Source: JABDGM01 sp046349975
GTDB taxonomy: Bacteria; Planctomycetota; Planctomycetia; Pirellulales; Lacipirellulaceae
Direction: 5' to 3'
Assembly: GCA_046349975.1 (NCBI GenBank)
Contig: JAXMBH010000014.1
Span: 1-64,000, forward strand
Length of the DNA: 64,000 nt
Part shown: positions 50,060-59,006 of the stretch, piece by piece
Layout of the letters: each line of letters opens with the position of its first letter
Numbering within the stretch: position 1 is the stretch's first letter
Program-made: the position numbers and the translations under genes
The notes under the pieces: generated by a model
Seen by the model: only the letters and a program-made list of their open reading frames with translations
Database searches by the model: none
Told to the model about the DNA's origin: nothing

Positions 50060-52954
50060 ATGATTCAAACCAACTTCACCATGCGGCGTCGCGCAATCGA
50101 TATACTTCGAATCGCGACACTGCTGGCCGTGAGTGTAGCGACAGCAACATCGGCCTGGGCCGATGACTACTCTTGGCTGAGCGGTTCAACGTGGGCGAAT
50201 CCGGAGAACTGGGTGAATCCTGCGGAACCTCAGGCGACGACCTATCCCGATGGAGACGATAACGTATCGATCACCAACGCCGCAAATATTTCGCTCGATG
50301 GCGGCCAGGCGGCGTATAACGTCGACATTCGGGCGAATGTCACGTTCACGAACGGTACGCTGCAGGTTAATGGCGAGAATTTATTACGCGTGGGCGCCGG
50401 GGGGCAAGGTGCGCTGAATCTGCAGAGCGGCGGCAACCTCAACAACAATGGCACGATCGCGGGGTACGATTCGACGGGGCAAATTACCGTCTACAACGGC
50501 AGCACGCTGCAAGATCGGTTGGACATCAGCATCGGTTACACCAATCTGGGTACCCTTGACTTGTTTGATGGCGGCACCGCGTCGGCGGATCGGGCGGTGT
50601 TCATCGGCGGATTCGCAAATGGCGATGGCGAGATCGTCGTGACCAACGGCGGCAGCAAGCTGACGGGCACCAGCTTCATCGTCGTGGGAAATCAAGGCCA
50701 TGGATCGCTGATCGTTTCCGATAGCGGAGAAGTTTCAACGACGGGCAATTTCTTCATCGCCGGCTTTCCATCGGGAACAGGTGAGATGTCGATGTATGAC
50801 TCAGGGTCTCAGCTCAATGTCACTGGGCAACTCGAAGTCGGCAGCAGCGGCATGGGCTATTTGAGCGTTTCCGACGGCGCGAGCGCGAGCGCCAAGGCCG
50901 TGCTGATCGGCGCGGCAAGTGGTTCGCAGGGCGACCTTTACGTGCAACGGCAGGGTTCGAAGCTCGATGTGACCGGCGGGCCGCTGGCGGTGGGCAACCT
51001 GGGAAAAGGCTACCTGAACATCACCGAAGGCGCGCATGTGACTGTGCAAGGCGGGGGTTCGTTTGCGATCTTTGGCGCCGGCGCGACTGGCGACGGATCG
51101 ATGATCGTTGAGGAGCAAGGTTCGCAATTGACCGTCGCGAATGGGGAGTTGGAGGTTGGGCGACTTGGCAAGGCCGACGTTCAAGTGCTAAGTCATGCCA
51201 CCGCCGATGTGCAAGGACTCGCCATAGGATCGGGAGGTGGGCAGCAATCGAGCCTGACGATTGACGGCCCGGGAACTTCCGTGCAAGCCAATGACCACGT
51301 GATCGTTGGCACGCAGGGTAAGGCCCAACTTTCAATTACCGGTGGCGGGCAGCTGTCCAGTTTTCGGGGCAATATTGGCTCTGGCGGCGAAGGGAGTTTG
51401 ATCGTCACTGGCAGTGGAAGCAAATGGTCGCTGGGGGTGGGCGGCATCCATGTCGGCGCAACAACTAAAGGGACTCTCATTATTGAGAGTGGCGGAGCCG
51501 TGGAGTTAAGCGACAGCATTGTTGTCGGCGCGGAGCCGGGCTCGGAAGGAAATCTCATCTTGGACGGAGTAAGCTCTAAACTCTTGGCTTCTGGGGCCAT
51601 CGTCGGCCCTAAAGGTTATGGCACATTCACGATTCGCAATGGCGCCACATATTCGCCAACAAGCGAGATTTCGCTAGGGAGCCTAAGCGGCTCGGAAGGA
51701 ACGTTGATCGTCGATGGCCAAAATTCAAAGTTCACGGCTTCCCCCTCGGGGATAAGTGTTGGTGGATTCATCGGCGGCACTGGAACGTTCATCGTGCGCA
51801 ATCACGCGATGGCACAAGCGAAGACACACGTCTCGAACGGCCGAATCGAAGTTAGCAGCGGCGGGATTTTGAATGCTTCTGACCTGTACGTTGCATTCGG
51901 CGACGGTGAAACGGGCGATGTCGTGGTGCAGGGCGCAGGGTCGCAGCTAAACTCGCCGACGCAAATTGAATTAGGGACTCTTGGTAACGCGAACTTGCTC
52001 ATCCAGGACGGTGGCGCTGTGACCGCGCCTTCCGTTCGCCTGCGCGTCGGTGTGCACGCTTCATCAAACGGGAGCGTGCGCGTACGCACAGGCGCTAACT
52101 TAGTTGTCGACGACTTTAGCATGGATAGCTCGTCGGCCACGCTCGAAGTGAGTGGCGGCGGGCATGTGTGGGCCAAACATAGCATGAGGCTCGGGATCGG
52201 GGCCCTGCAGTCGTCTGGCGGCAGTATTGATGTGGGAACGCTCATTGGGCCGCCGGAGACGAACTTGGTGCGGGTTGGACTAGGCGGGGAGTTTTCGGCA
52301 AGCAGTTCAGTCACGAACGTGCACAATTTCTTCGGCGACGTGCACGTAGGCGGTTCGCCTGGCACGCTCAACGTTGCCGGCACATACATGCAAGATGCAG
52401 GCAGCACCACGAGCTTCAGCATCACCGGGACGCAGGCTGGCACTCAATATTCGCAGCTCGTTGTGGGCGGCAATTTGCAGTTAGGCGGCCGGGTCGTGTT
52501 CAGCTTCGAAGATGGTTTCGCGCCGTTGGCTGGGCAAACGTTTGATCTGATCCTGGTGGCGGGCACATCGCAGCTCAACAACTTGCAGATTCAAGTGAGG
52601 AACGTCGCGCCGAGTTTTCAGTACAGCTTCGCTCCGTTCGCGGGCGGCTATCGGCTGACGGCACTCACGAGCGGGCAGTATGAACCTGATTTGCCGGGTG
52701 ATTTTAATGATGATGGGGCCGTCGATGCGCGCGACTACGTGACATGGCGCAAAGGGCTGGGGACGCAGTTCACGCAGAGCGATTACAGTGTATGGCGAGC
52801 GCACTTTGGTCAAACGGCAGGCAGCGGCGCCGCTGGTGGAACGCAGGCGGCGGTACCGGAGCCTCGCGCGGGATTACTGTTGATCGCTGTGTTGTTTGCG
52901 GCGGTTTCGAGGAGAGAGTTTTGTCCGCAGATGACGCAGATGTGCGCAGATTAG
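50060..52954 (+). CDS. Large PEP-CTERM beta-repeat surface protein
   Basis: 964 residues from an ATG at 50060 (a start at 49961 would precede the signal peptide by 45 residues). The signal segment ILRIATLLAVSVATATSAWA is followed by an N-terminal SWLSGSTWANPENW module and more than 20 beta-repeats of about 25-30 residues with the pattern GSKLTGTSFIVVGNQGHGSL, as in passenger domains of autotransporter-like proteins. Near the C-terminus are GDFNDDGAVDARDYVTWRKG and QSDYSVWRAHFGQT (EF-hand/dockerin-like) and the anchor VPEPRAGLLLIAVLFAAVSRRE. The last 11 codons are encoded by an intergenic-type repeat. The protein would cover or decorate the cell surface. Confidence 0.85.
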   Translation: MIQTNFTMRRRAIDILRIATLLAVSVATATSAWADDYSWLSGSTWANPENWVNPAEPQATTYPDGDDNVSITNAANISLDGGQAAYNVDIRANVTFTNGTLQVNGENLLRVGAGGQGALNLQSGGNLNNNGTIAGYDSTGQITVYNGSTLQDRLDISIGYTNLGTLDLFDGGTASADRAVFIGGFANGDGEIVVTNGGSKLTGTSFIVVGNQGHGSLIVSDSGEVSTTGNFFIAGFPSGTGEMSMYDSGSQLNVTGQLEVGSSGMGYLSVSDGASASAKAVLIGAASGSQGDLYVQRQGSKLDVTGGPLAVGNLGKGYLNITEGAHVTVQGGGSFAIFGAGATGDGSMIVEEQGSQLTVANGELEVGRLGKADVQVLSHATADVQGLAIGSGGGQQSSLTIDGPGTSVQANDHVIVGTQGKAQLSITGGGQLSSFRGNIGSGGEGSLIVTGSGSKWSLGVGGIHVGATTKGTLIIESGGAVELSDSIVVGAEPGSEGNLILDGVSSKLLASGAIVGPKGYGTFTIRNGATYSPTSEISLGSLSGSEGTLIVDGQNSKFTASPSGISVGGFIGGTGTFIVRNHAMAQAKTHVSNGRIEVSSGGILNASDLYVAFGDGETGDVVVQGAGSQLNSPTQIELGTLGNANLLIQDGGAVTAPSVRLRVGVHASSNGSVRVRTGANLVVDDFSMDSSSATLEVSGGGHVWAKHSMRLGIGALQSSGGSIDVGTLIGPPETNLVRVGLGGEFSASSSVTNVHNFFGDVHVGGSPGTLNVAGTYMQDAGSTTSFSITGTQAGTQYSQLVVGGNLQLGGRVVFSFEDGFAPLAGQTFDLILVAGTSQLNNLQIQVRNVAPSFQYSFAPFAGGYRLTALTSGQYEPDLPGDFNDDGAVDARDYVTWRKGLGTQFTQSDYSVWRAHFGQTAGSGAAGGTQAAVPEPRAGLLLIAVLFAAVSRREFCPQMTQMCAD

Positions 52955-53038
52955 ACTCTTCGAGATGCGTTCAGCACTGGCCCAGAATCACATTTCCTTA
53001 ATAGTCTTCATCTGCGGATATCTGCGTCATCTGCGGAC
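52923..53038. repeat. Inverted repeat of CGCAGATGA units
   Basis: GTCCGCAGATGACGCAGATG (52923 onward) and the inverted ATCTGCGTCATCTGCGGAC (to 53038) flank a 60-base centre. The left arm is translated as the end of the beta-repeat protein. Confidence 0.65.
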
Positions 53039-53057
53039 TTTATAACGATGAGTTGGC

Positions 53058-54224
53058 ATGCGAGCGGTAGTTGACACACGGACGAAATTGCGGGCTTTGA
53101 TGCCCGTCGCTCAGAAGAGTGCGTACTTGGACCACGCGGCGGTTGCGCCGTTACCGCAGCCGGCGGTGGAGGCAATTAAGAAGTGGGCAGCGGAGGCGTC
53201 GGAGATCGGCAACCCGGCGTGGGGATCTTGGGTGAAGGGAGTTGAAGCGCTGCGTGGTGCGGCGGCCGATTTGATTGGCGCGAGGCCGGAAGAAATTGCG
53301 CTCGTGCATAATACGACGGGTGGCATCAGCCTGGTGGCCGAGGGGCTTCTTTGGCGCGACGGGGACAATGTCGTCACGTTTGCGGATGAGTTCCCGTCGA
53401 ATGTGTATCCGTGGATGAACCTTGCGAGTCGCGGTGTGGAGACGCGGCGGGTGCCAACGTCTGAGAGTGGCAGGCCGGATCTTGCCAAGTTGGCGGCGGC
53501 GTGCGATTCGCGCACGCGCGTCGTTACCGTGAGCTGGGTGGGGTTTGCGACGGGCTATCGGCACGATGTGCGGCGGATCGCGGACATTGCACACTCGCGC
53601 GGGGCACTCATGTTCCTCGATGCCATTCAGGGACTCGGCGTGTTCCCGATCGATGTCGACGAGTTCGGTATCGATTTCCTCGCGGCCGATGGCCACAAAT
53701 GGCTGCTGGGGCCTGAAGGAGCGGGGTTCGCCTACATCCGCCACTCGCACCTTGATCGGCTGCGGCCGATTGGCCCGGGATGGCACAGCGTGATGCCGGG
53801 GCAAGATTACACGCACATCGAGCTCAATCTGCGTCCGACGGCGGCGCGGTACGAGGGCGGGTCGCAAAATATCTGCGGGATGCTGGCGCTCGGGGCCAGC
53901 CTCAAGACGCTGGCGGCGCTAGAACCGAAAAATGCGTCGGCGACGGTGCTCGATATCACCAACATGGCTTGTGACCGGCTCATGGAAATCGGGGCGAAAC
54001 TCGTGTCGGATCGCGACCTCGCGCACCGTGGCGGCGAGCAGCGATCGGGCATTGTGGCGTTTGAAATGCCCGGTAAAGACCCGTTGGCTCTCAAACGTTT
54101 CGCGCTGGAGCGGGGCGTTGTGTTTGGCTGCCGGGCCGGCCGGCTGCGAATCAGCCCGCATGCCTACAATAATGAGGAAGACCTCGAGCGGTTGGTTGAC
54201 GCGCTCACGTCGTATCGTGAATGA
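53058..54224 (+). CDS. Class V PLP aminotransferase (cysteine-desulfurase-like)
   Basis: 388 residues. Fold type I, class V signature: YLDHAAVAPLPQPAVEAI, HNTTGGISLVAEGLLW, VVTVSWVGFATGYRHD, FLDAIQGLGVFPIDVDEFGI and FLAADGHKWLLGPEGAGFAY, where Lys of DGHKW binds PLP. The early NxxA-type loop reads LDHAAVAPL. It lacks an obvious cysteine-bearing loop, so it may be an isopenicillin-N-epimerase/selenocysteine-lyase-like enzyme rather than a true desulfurase. Substrate cannot be told. Confidence 0.8.
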   Translation: MRAVVDTRTKLRALMPVAQKSAYLDHAAVAPLPQPAVEAIKKWAAEASEIGNPAWGSWVKGVEALRGAAADLIGARPEEIALVHNTTGGISLVAEGLLWRDGDNVVTFADEFPSNVYPWMNLASRGVETRRVPTSESGRPDLAKLAAACDSRTRVVTVSWVGFATGYRHDVRRIADIAHSRGALMFLDAIQGLGVFPIDVDEFGIDFLAADGHKWLLGPEGAGFAYIRHSHLDRLRPIGPGWHSVMPGQDYTHIELNLRPTAARYEGGSQNICGMLALGASLKTLAALEPKNASATVLDITNMACDRLMEIGAKLVSDRDLAHRGGEQRSGIVAFEMPGKDPLALKRFALERGVVFGCRAGRLRISPHAYNNEEDLERLVDALTSYRE

Positions 54225-54239
54225 TGTTTTTTGGGGGCT

Positions 54240-54322
54240 GTCAGCTTTCGGCTATCGGCTGTCAGCCAGACCGAAGTAACCATCTCTTTCTCGCCGATAG
54301 CCGATAGCCGATAGCCTCTGAC
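54240..54322. repeat. Inverted GGCTATCGG / CCGATAGCC repeat
   Basis: CTGTCAGCTTTCGGCTATCGG and CTGTCAGCC on the left; CGCCGATAGCCGATAGCCG then ATAGCCTCTGACA on the right. Fills the gap between the aminotransferase and coaD genes. Confidence 0.6.
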
Positions 54323-54325
54323 ACC

Positions 54326-54817
54326 ATGTCCTCTCGCCGCGCTGTTTACACGGGTTCGTTCGATCCGATTACGCTCGGGCACCTCAACGTCATCGAGCGG
54401 AGCAGCCGGCTGGTGGATCATTTGATTGTCGGCATCGGCACAAACATCGAAAAGCAGCCGTTGTTCACGGCCGACGAGCGGGCGGAGCTCGTCGAGCGCG
54501 TGACGAAGAAGCTCGGCAACGTGGAAGTGCGGCAGTTCTCGGGGCTGGCGGTGAAGTTCGTGCGCGACTGCCATGCTCGGGTGATTATTCGCGGCGTGCG
54601 ATCGCTTTCCGACATGGACAGCGAGTTCACGATGACGCTCGCGAACCGCAAGCTCGATGCCAGCATCGAGACCGTGTTTCTAATGGCCGACGAAGAGTAC
54701 TCGCACGTGTCGAGCTCGCTAATCAAGCAAATCACGCCGCTGGCAACCGATGAGGCGCTCGCGCGGTTCGTGCCGCGAGAGGTTATTGCGGACTTGCGGG
54801 CGAAGCTTTCGGCTTAA
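54326..54817 (+). CDS. coaD: Phosphopantetheine adenylyltransferase
   Basis: 163 residues. YTGSFDPITLGHLNVIERS is the nucleotidyltransferase T/HxGH motif, RVIIRGVRSLSDMDSEF the adenine/phosphopantetheine site, and EEYSHVSSSLIKQI the C-terminal ISSS motif variant. Adds AMP to phosphopantetheine in coenzyme A synthesis. Length typical. Confidence 0.95.
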   Translation: MSSRRAVYTGSFDPITLGHLNVIERSSRLVDHLIVGIGTNIEKQPLFTADERAELVERVTKKLGNVEVRQFSGLAVKFVRDCHARVIIRGVRSLSDMDSEFTMTLANRKLDASIETVFLMADEEYSHVSSSLIKQITPLATDEALARFVPREVIADLRAKLSA

Positions 54818-54881
54818 GCTGTTTTGGTGTCGTTTTCGTGTACTGGTCCTGTGTCACCGTTAAGAATTCGGGTGCCGACAA

Positions 54882-54945
54882 TAGCCGCCGGGCGCTAGCC
54901 CGCGGTTTCGGCGGCAAGAACCGCGGGGCTAGCGCTCGGCGGCTA
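54882..54945. repeat. Inverted GCCGCCGGGCGCTAGCCC repeat
   Basis: TAGCCGCCGGGCGCTAGCCC (from 54882) and GGGGCTAGCGCTCGGCGGCTA (to 54945) are near-perfect inverted arms around a 15-base centre, downstream of coaD. Confidence 0.65.
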
Positions 54946-54972
54946 ATCCGAGAATCAAGTTGAGACCGTGTA

Positions 54973-56118
54973 CTAGTGAATCAGTTTAACTAGCCGCAAT
55001 GCGATCGCCGCGAGGCCGATGACGGCGAGGGCCGACTTGGCCGGGTCGTACCAGCCGGCGTTCTTCAGATCGCTAAGCGACAAGGGCTCGTGCGGGCTGC
55101 CGTTCTTCGTTTCGTTCGCGGCTGCCGACTGGAAGTTGTTGCTGTTGGAAGCTGGGGTGATTCCTGGCGCAGCACCGCTATTCTTCATGGCGATCGGCGG
55201 TGACCATGGTGAGCTGGGATACTCTGGCTGAGTTTCGACAGCCGGCGTGACGGGCGGCATCGTCAATGTTGGCGGGGGCTCGATGTTCACAACGGGCGCC
55301 GGGCGGTCGGCGGCGGCGAGCTGCGCTAGAGCGTTGGCTTGTTCGAGATCGGGAGCGACCTGTGCCAGAAATACCCGCACGCGCGGGGCGAAACTGCCCA
55401 TCGTGGTGCCCTGCCCTGCCCCGAACAACACGCCGGCGAGTTCACCGGACTGATTGAAGATCGGGCCGCCGGAGTCGCCCTGGCGGGCTTCGACATCGAG
55501 CTCGACCATTTCGTGCGGGTAGTTCGGTTGTGGCGAGTAGTAGTTCGTGCAGCGGCCGCTGGCGACGCGGTATTTGCCCTGGCCATAGCCGTGGATCGTG
55601 AGGATGTCGCCGGGGCGCGGCGGTTGGGCAGCGATTCTTATCGGTTCAACGTTCGGCCGCCAAATGACCAGTGCGGCGAGGTCCCAATCCTGGTCGACTT
55701 TGAGTGGTTTGGCGTGCGAGCGGAAGCCATCCGGGAAGACGACCTCGACGAGGCCGGTGGCGTCACGGACGACGTGCCAATTCGTGACGACGAGGCCATG
55801 CTGATCGCGGACGCCGACGAGCGTGCCGCTGCCGTAGGCGGTAGCGCCGTCTTCGGGAGCGATCACGCGGACAACCGCTGGGTGCGGTTTCGCGTCGCCT
55901 GGGAGCGAATCGTAAATCGGCTGGCTGCCACCGCCGAATAGGGAGAACGGCCAAATGGCGACACGGGGCGCGCCGTCGTTGGGAACACGCGAGTTGGGCG
56001 TTGTGTGTGCGTTTGTTTGGAGCGCATCAACCAGCGGCGCGAACGCTCCATTTGCCCGAATCGCAAACGATGCGACCACGCAAGTTGCGAGCAGGATTCG
56101 ACGCACGATGGGAAACAT
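54973..56118 (-). CDS. Exported trypsin-like serine protease, tail-anchored
   Basis: 381 residues from an ATG at 56118. Signal peptide VRRILLATCVVASFAIRANGA. The protease core (about 78-245) has the triad His115 (VTNWHVV), Asp146 (DQDWDLAAL) and Ser216 (QGDSGGP). A Pro-rich linker (about 275-340) leads to a short C-terminal transmembrane helix (SALAVIGLAAIALRLVKLI). It resembles the protease half of HtrA/Deg enzymes but has no PDZ domain. Predicted location is the periplasm, attached to the membrane by its tail. Confidence 0.85.
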   Translation of the reverse strand: MFPIVRRILLATCVVASFAIRANGAFAPLVDALQTNAHTTPNSRVPNDGAPRVAIWPFSLFGGGSQPIYDSLPGDAKPHPAVVRVIAPEDGATAYGSGTLVGVRDQHGLVVTNWHVVRDATGLVEVVFPDGFRSHAKPLKVDQDWDLAALVIWRPNVEPIRIAAQPPRPGDILTIHGYGQGKYRVASGRCTNYYSPQPNYPHEMVELDVEARQGDSGGPIFNQSGELAGVLFGAGQGTTMGSFAPRVRVFLAQVAPDLEQANALAQLAAADRPAPVVNIEPPPTLTMPPVTPAVETQPEYPSSPWSPPIAMKNSGAAPGITPASNSNNFQSAAANETKNGSPHEPLSLSDLKNAGWYDPAKSALAVIGLAAIALRLVKLIH

Positions 56119-56241
56119 TGGGGTGTGAAAACGATAACAGCGAGCCGGGGCGTCCTCGCCCCCGATCATTAACAGTTGGCAATTGGGGCCGCGGACAGCC
56201 CGGCTCGCTGGTGGTTAGGACAGCTCCAGACGTTCGGAGTT

Positions 56242-56487
56242 TTAACTCGCGCTGGGGCGCAGCTCGTTGCGCCGCAGGCTTTCGTTATTGAGGATCATCC
56301 GCAGGAGTCTCGCTCGCACAAGCGTCGCCTCCTCCTCACGCTGATTGAGCGGCAACAGTCGGTTGCGCGTGCCAAGCGTGAGCCGGTCGAGCGCGACGAA
56401 CCGCGGCGTTCGCCGCACGGTGGCAAGTCGCGGAAACAGTTTGACGGATGGTTTGATACTCGTTCGTTTGGTGGTGGTGCGGAGCAT
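56242..56487 (-). CDS. Small basic protein, 81 aa
   Basis: The ATG at 56487 has an excellent AAGGAGA ribosome site. The protein is strongly basic with VALDRLTLGTRNRLLPLNQ and a helical ATLVRARLLRMIL end. It begins 16 bases after the stop of the ribbon-helix-helix-like gene, so the two form an operon. No family recognised. Confidence 0.5.
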   Translation of the reverse strand: MLRTTTKRTSIKPSVKLFPRLATVRRTPRFVALDRLTLGTRNRLLPLNQREEEATLVRARLLRMILNNESLRRNELRPSAS

Positions 56488-56503
56488 GGGGGTCTCCTTC
56501 TCG

Positions 56504-56752
56504 CTAAGCTGCGATAGGCCGGCCACCCTTGAGGTCCTCGTCTCTCGGCGGAAAGTTGCAGCCGGCGTTGTATATGTCTTTGAGCCTCTGCAATTCGGCG
56601 CGGAAGGCGCGCTCTGCAAACTTGGTGAGCGTGAGCCGCAGCGGGAAGCCGCCCAAGTGGACGGCTGCGTCGCGGGCTTCCTCCAGTAAATCCTGCGGCA
56701 GGTAGAGCGTGGCTCGTACCTTGGGTTGTGCGGCGGGAAATTCACCGGACAT
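56504..56752 (-). CDS. Ribbon-helix-helix-like DNA-binding protein, 82 aa
   Basis: From the ATG at 56752: KVRATLYLPQDLLEEARDAAV looks like the strand and first helix of a ribbon-helix-helix domain, then LTLTKFAERAFRAELQRLKDIYNAG the second helix and tail, ending PRDEDLKGGRPI. Antitoxins of type II systems often have this layout, and PPRDEDLKGGRP is a C-terminal form I associate with ParD-like proteins. The following small gene is not a recognised toxin. Confidence 0.55.
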   Translation of the reverse strand: MSGEFPAAQPKVRATLYLPQDLLEEARDAAVHLGGFPLRLTLTKFAERAFRAELQRLKDIYNAGCNFPPRDEDLKGGRPIAA

Positions 56753-56914
56753 GACTGGCTCCCAGCGTGCGCGAGCGTGGATGGATGGCAAGCGTGTGGG
56801 GGGAAACGTCCTTGCCAGGGGAGGGCCGGGCCGTCGTGGCCCGGTACGGTTGCACCGCCGATCGCGCTCGCAGATCACGCTGGGCAGTGCGGAGGTTGGG
56901 GCTCGCCAATTGGC

Positions 56915-56979
56915 GTAGCGGAATTCGCAAGAATTCCGATTCGCTACAACCGCCACTGAATTCTCGCGAATTCAGCTAC
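56915..56979. repeat. 65-base palindromic repeat, family D copy
   Basis: GTAGCGGAATTCGCAAGAAT at the start, CGCGAATTCAGCTAC at the end; same length and ends as 41874-41938. Confidence 0.75.
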
Positions 56980-57141
56980 AGAGGGTGCGAGTCTCTTCCA
57001 GTGATAGAAATCGGATGTTGGCGGACAAATCATCAAACGTCTGACGTTTCCCCTAAAAGTCTTCGCGGTGAGATTGTGCGCTAGAAACAAAAAGGCTTGC
57101 CGGAACCGCACAGCTTGCCAAAACGCGGTGATTACATTTCT

Positions 57142-57211
57142 GAACAGGAGGTAACAGAGCCAACAGAGAGATCATGTCTTACTTCTCCGTTGCCTCTGTT
57201 TCCTCCTGTTC
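57142..57211. repeat. Inverted ACAGGAGGTAACAGAG repeat
   Basis: GAACAGGAGGTAACAGAG (57142-57159) and CTCTGTTTCCTCCTGTTC (57194-57211) are inverted with two mismatches. Confidence 0.6.
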
Positions 57212-57241
57212 ATTTCTTTCAATTGAAGTTCCTTACCAAGG

Positions 57242-57275
<34 letters not shown>

Positions 57276-57351
57276 ACGTCGCCGAGGGAGATGGCGGTTC
57301 GCTGGGGGCTCCCCTGCGGCTCGCCCCCAGGGACCCCACGCAAGTGCTGTG

Positions 57352-58878
57352 TTATCGCTGCCGTTTGTCGACTGTGGCCAAGATTGCATCCACCAGGCCT
57401 TCGCCGGTGAAGGAGTCTGCCACGGCCGAGGCTGGGTAGCCGAGTTCGGCGAGCGTGTCGGCTGTGAGCGGGCTGATGGCGGCGAGGCGCGCGCTAAGCA
57501 GGGCTTCGCCGAACATGTTGGCGAGGCTGCGGGCGATGGCCGAGCTGGTAACGGTAATGAAGTCGATTTTGCCGGTGACGAGTGCAGCGGAGATTTCCTC
57601 GCGCGGCGTGAGGATATCTGTGCTCTCGTAGACGACGACTTGTTCGACTATTGCAGCATCAGCCGCCAATGTTTCGGCGAGCACTTCGCGGCCACGGCTG
57701 GCACGGAGGAGCAGCACACGCTGGCCCTTCACGTGCGGCAAAAGCGTCTCGGCGAGGGCTTCGGCGCGATAAGTATCGGGCCGCAGGTCGGCGTGCAGAT
57801 GGAATTTGCCGAGGGCGTGCGCCGTGGCGGGGCCGATGGCGGCGAGCTTGAGGTGGCCGAGCAATCGCATATCATGGCCGAGCGCGAGGACGCGGTTCAG
57901 AAAGTGCTCGACGCCATTGGCACTCGAGAAGGCGAGCCATTGGAATTCATCGAGACGCTGAATGGTGGAGTCGACGGCTGCCCAATCGGCCGGCGGCGCG
58001 ATTTCGATGGCCGGTTGGCAGAGGACGCGCGCGCCCAGTTCCGTGAGCCGCTTCGATAACGCATCGGCTTGATGTTCGGGCCGCGTTACGAGCACGGTTC
58101 GCCCGAACAGCGGGCGCTTGTTGAACCAATTGTCGGCGGTGCGCGTGCGAGCGACAGCGCCGACAATGATCACTGCCGGCGGCCTAATCTTCTGCGATTG
58201 TAGCAGCTCCGGCATTTCACCGAGCGTGGTGACGATGGTCTCTTGATCTGGCAGCGAGCAGCGCCGCACGATGGCGACGGGCGTGGCGGCGGGTTTGCCG
58301 CCGCCGATGAGCGCTTGGCTCCAATGCGGGGCCGTGGTGATTCCCATATAGAACACGAGTGTGCCGGGGAAATTTCCGAGTGCGGCGTAGTCGAGCGAAG
58401 CGTCGGATTTCTTATCCGATCGTTCGTGGCCGGTAACGAACGCCACGCACGACGCTTCGTCGCGATCGGTAAGGGGCACGCCGGCATGACTGCTCGCGGC
58501 AGAGGCGGCCGTGACGCCGGGCACGATTTCGTAAGGGATGTTCGCCGCCTCGAGCGCCGCCATTTCCTCCGCCAGCCGAGCGAAGATGGCCGGATCGCCG
58601 CCTTTGAGCCGCACGACGATGCGCCCGGCCGCCGCGTGGTGGACCATCGCGGCGCATGTTTCTTCCTGCGACATCAGCCGACCATGTCCGAAACCGTGGC
58701 GTCCGAGACAAACGAGTTCTGCGCCGCGCTTCGTGTGCGCCAGCAACTCGGGAGCGGCCAAGTAGTCGTAGAGCACGACATCGCCCGACCGCAGGCATTC
58801 AGCGCCGCGCAACGTGAGCAATCCGGGGTCGCCAGGGCCTGCGCCAATGAGATACACCTTGCCGCTGTGTGGTTGCAT
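57352..58878 (-). CDS. cobA-hemD: Fused uroporphyrinogen-III C-methyltransferase / uroporphyrinogen-III synthase
   Basis: 508 residues. Residues 1-250 are the SAM-dependent methyltransferase: VYLIGAGPGDPGLLTLRGAE, IVVRLKGGDPAIFARLAEE, PYEIVPGVTAASAA, HAGVPLTDR and FVTGHE. Residues 255-508 are the HemD-type synthase: GRTVLVTRPEHQADALSKRL, FQWLAFSSANGVEHFL, LAAIGPATAHAL and FITVTSSAIARSLANMF. The fusion closes uroporphyrinogen III and methylates it to precorrin-2, serving heme, siroheme and cobalamin routes. The adjoining region shows no cobalamin riboswitch. Confidence 0.93.
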   Translation of the reverse strand: MQPHSGKVYLIGAGPGDPGLLTLRGAECLRSGDVVLYDYLAAPELLAHTKRGAELVCLGRHGFGHGRLMSQEETCAAMVHHAAAGRIVVRLKGGDPAIFARLAEEMAALEAANIPYEIVPGVTAASAASSHAGVPLTDRDEASCVAFVTGHERSDKKSDASLDYAALGNFPGTLVFYMGITTAPHWSQALIGGGKPAATPVAIVRRCSLPDQETIVTTLGEMPELLQSQKIRPPAVIIVGAVARTRTADNWFNKRPLFGRTVLVTRPEHQADALSKRLTELGARVLCQPAIEIAPPADWAAVDSTIQRLDEFQWLAFSSANGVEHFLNRVLALGHDMRLLGHLKLAAIGPATAHALGKFHLHADLRPDTYRAEALAETLLPHVKGQRVLLLRASRGREVLAETLAADAAIVEQVVVYESTDILTPREEISAALVTGKIDFITVTSSAIARSLANMFGEALLSARLAAISPLTADTLAELGYPASAVADSFTGEGLVDAILATVDKRQR

Positions 58879-59006
58879 AAGTGCCTGCCGAACTCTTTCG
58901 CTCCTGTTTACTTACGTTAATCAATCACATTGTGCGTCGAAAGCGGCGTGGTAGAATGTAGGTAATCTCTTCGTTAAGAGGGATCGTCTTCGGGCCCAGG
59001 CGTTCG

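Noticed and set aside
58879..59006. Cobalamin riboswitch before the cobA-hemD fusion
   Set aside because: The divergent spacer is only 128 bases and shows none of the conserved riboswitch blocks.
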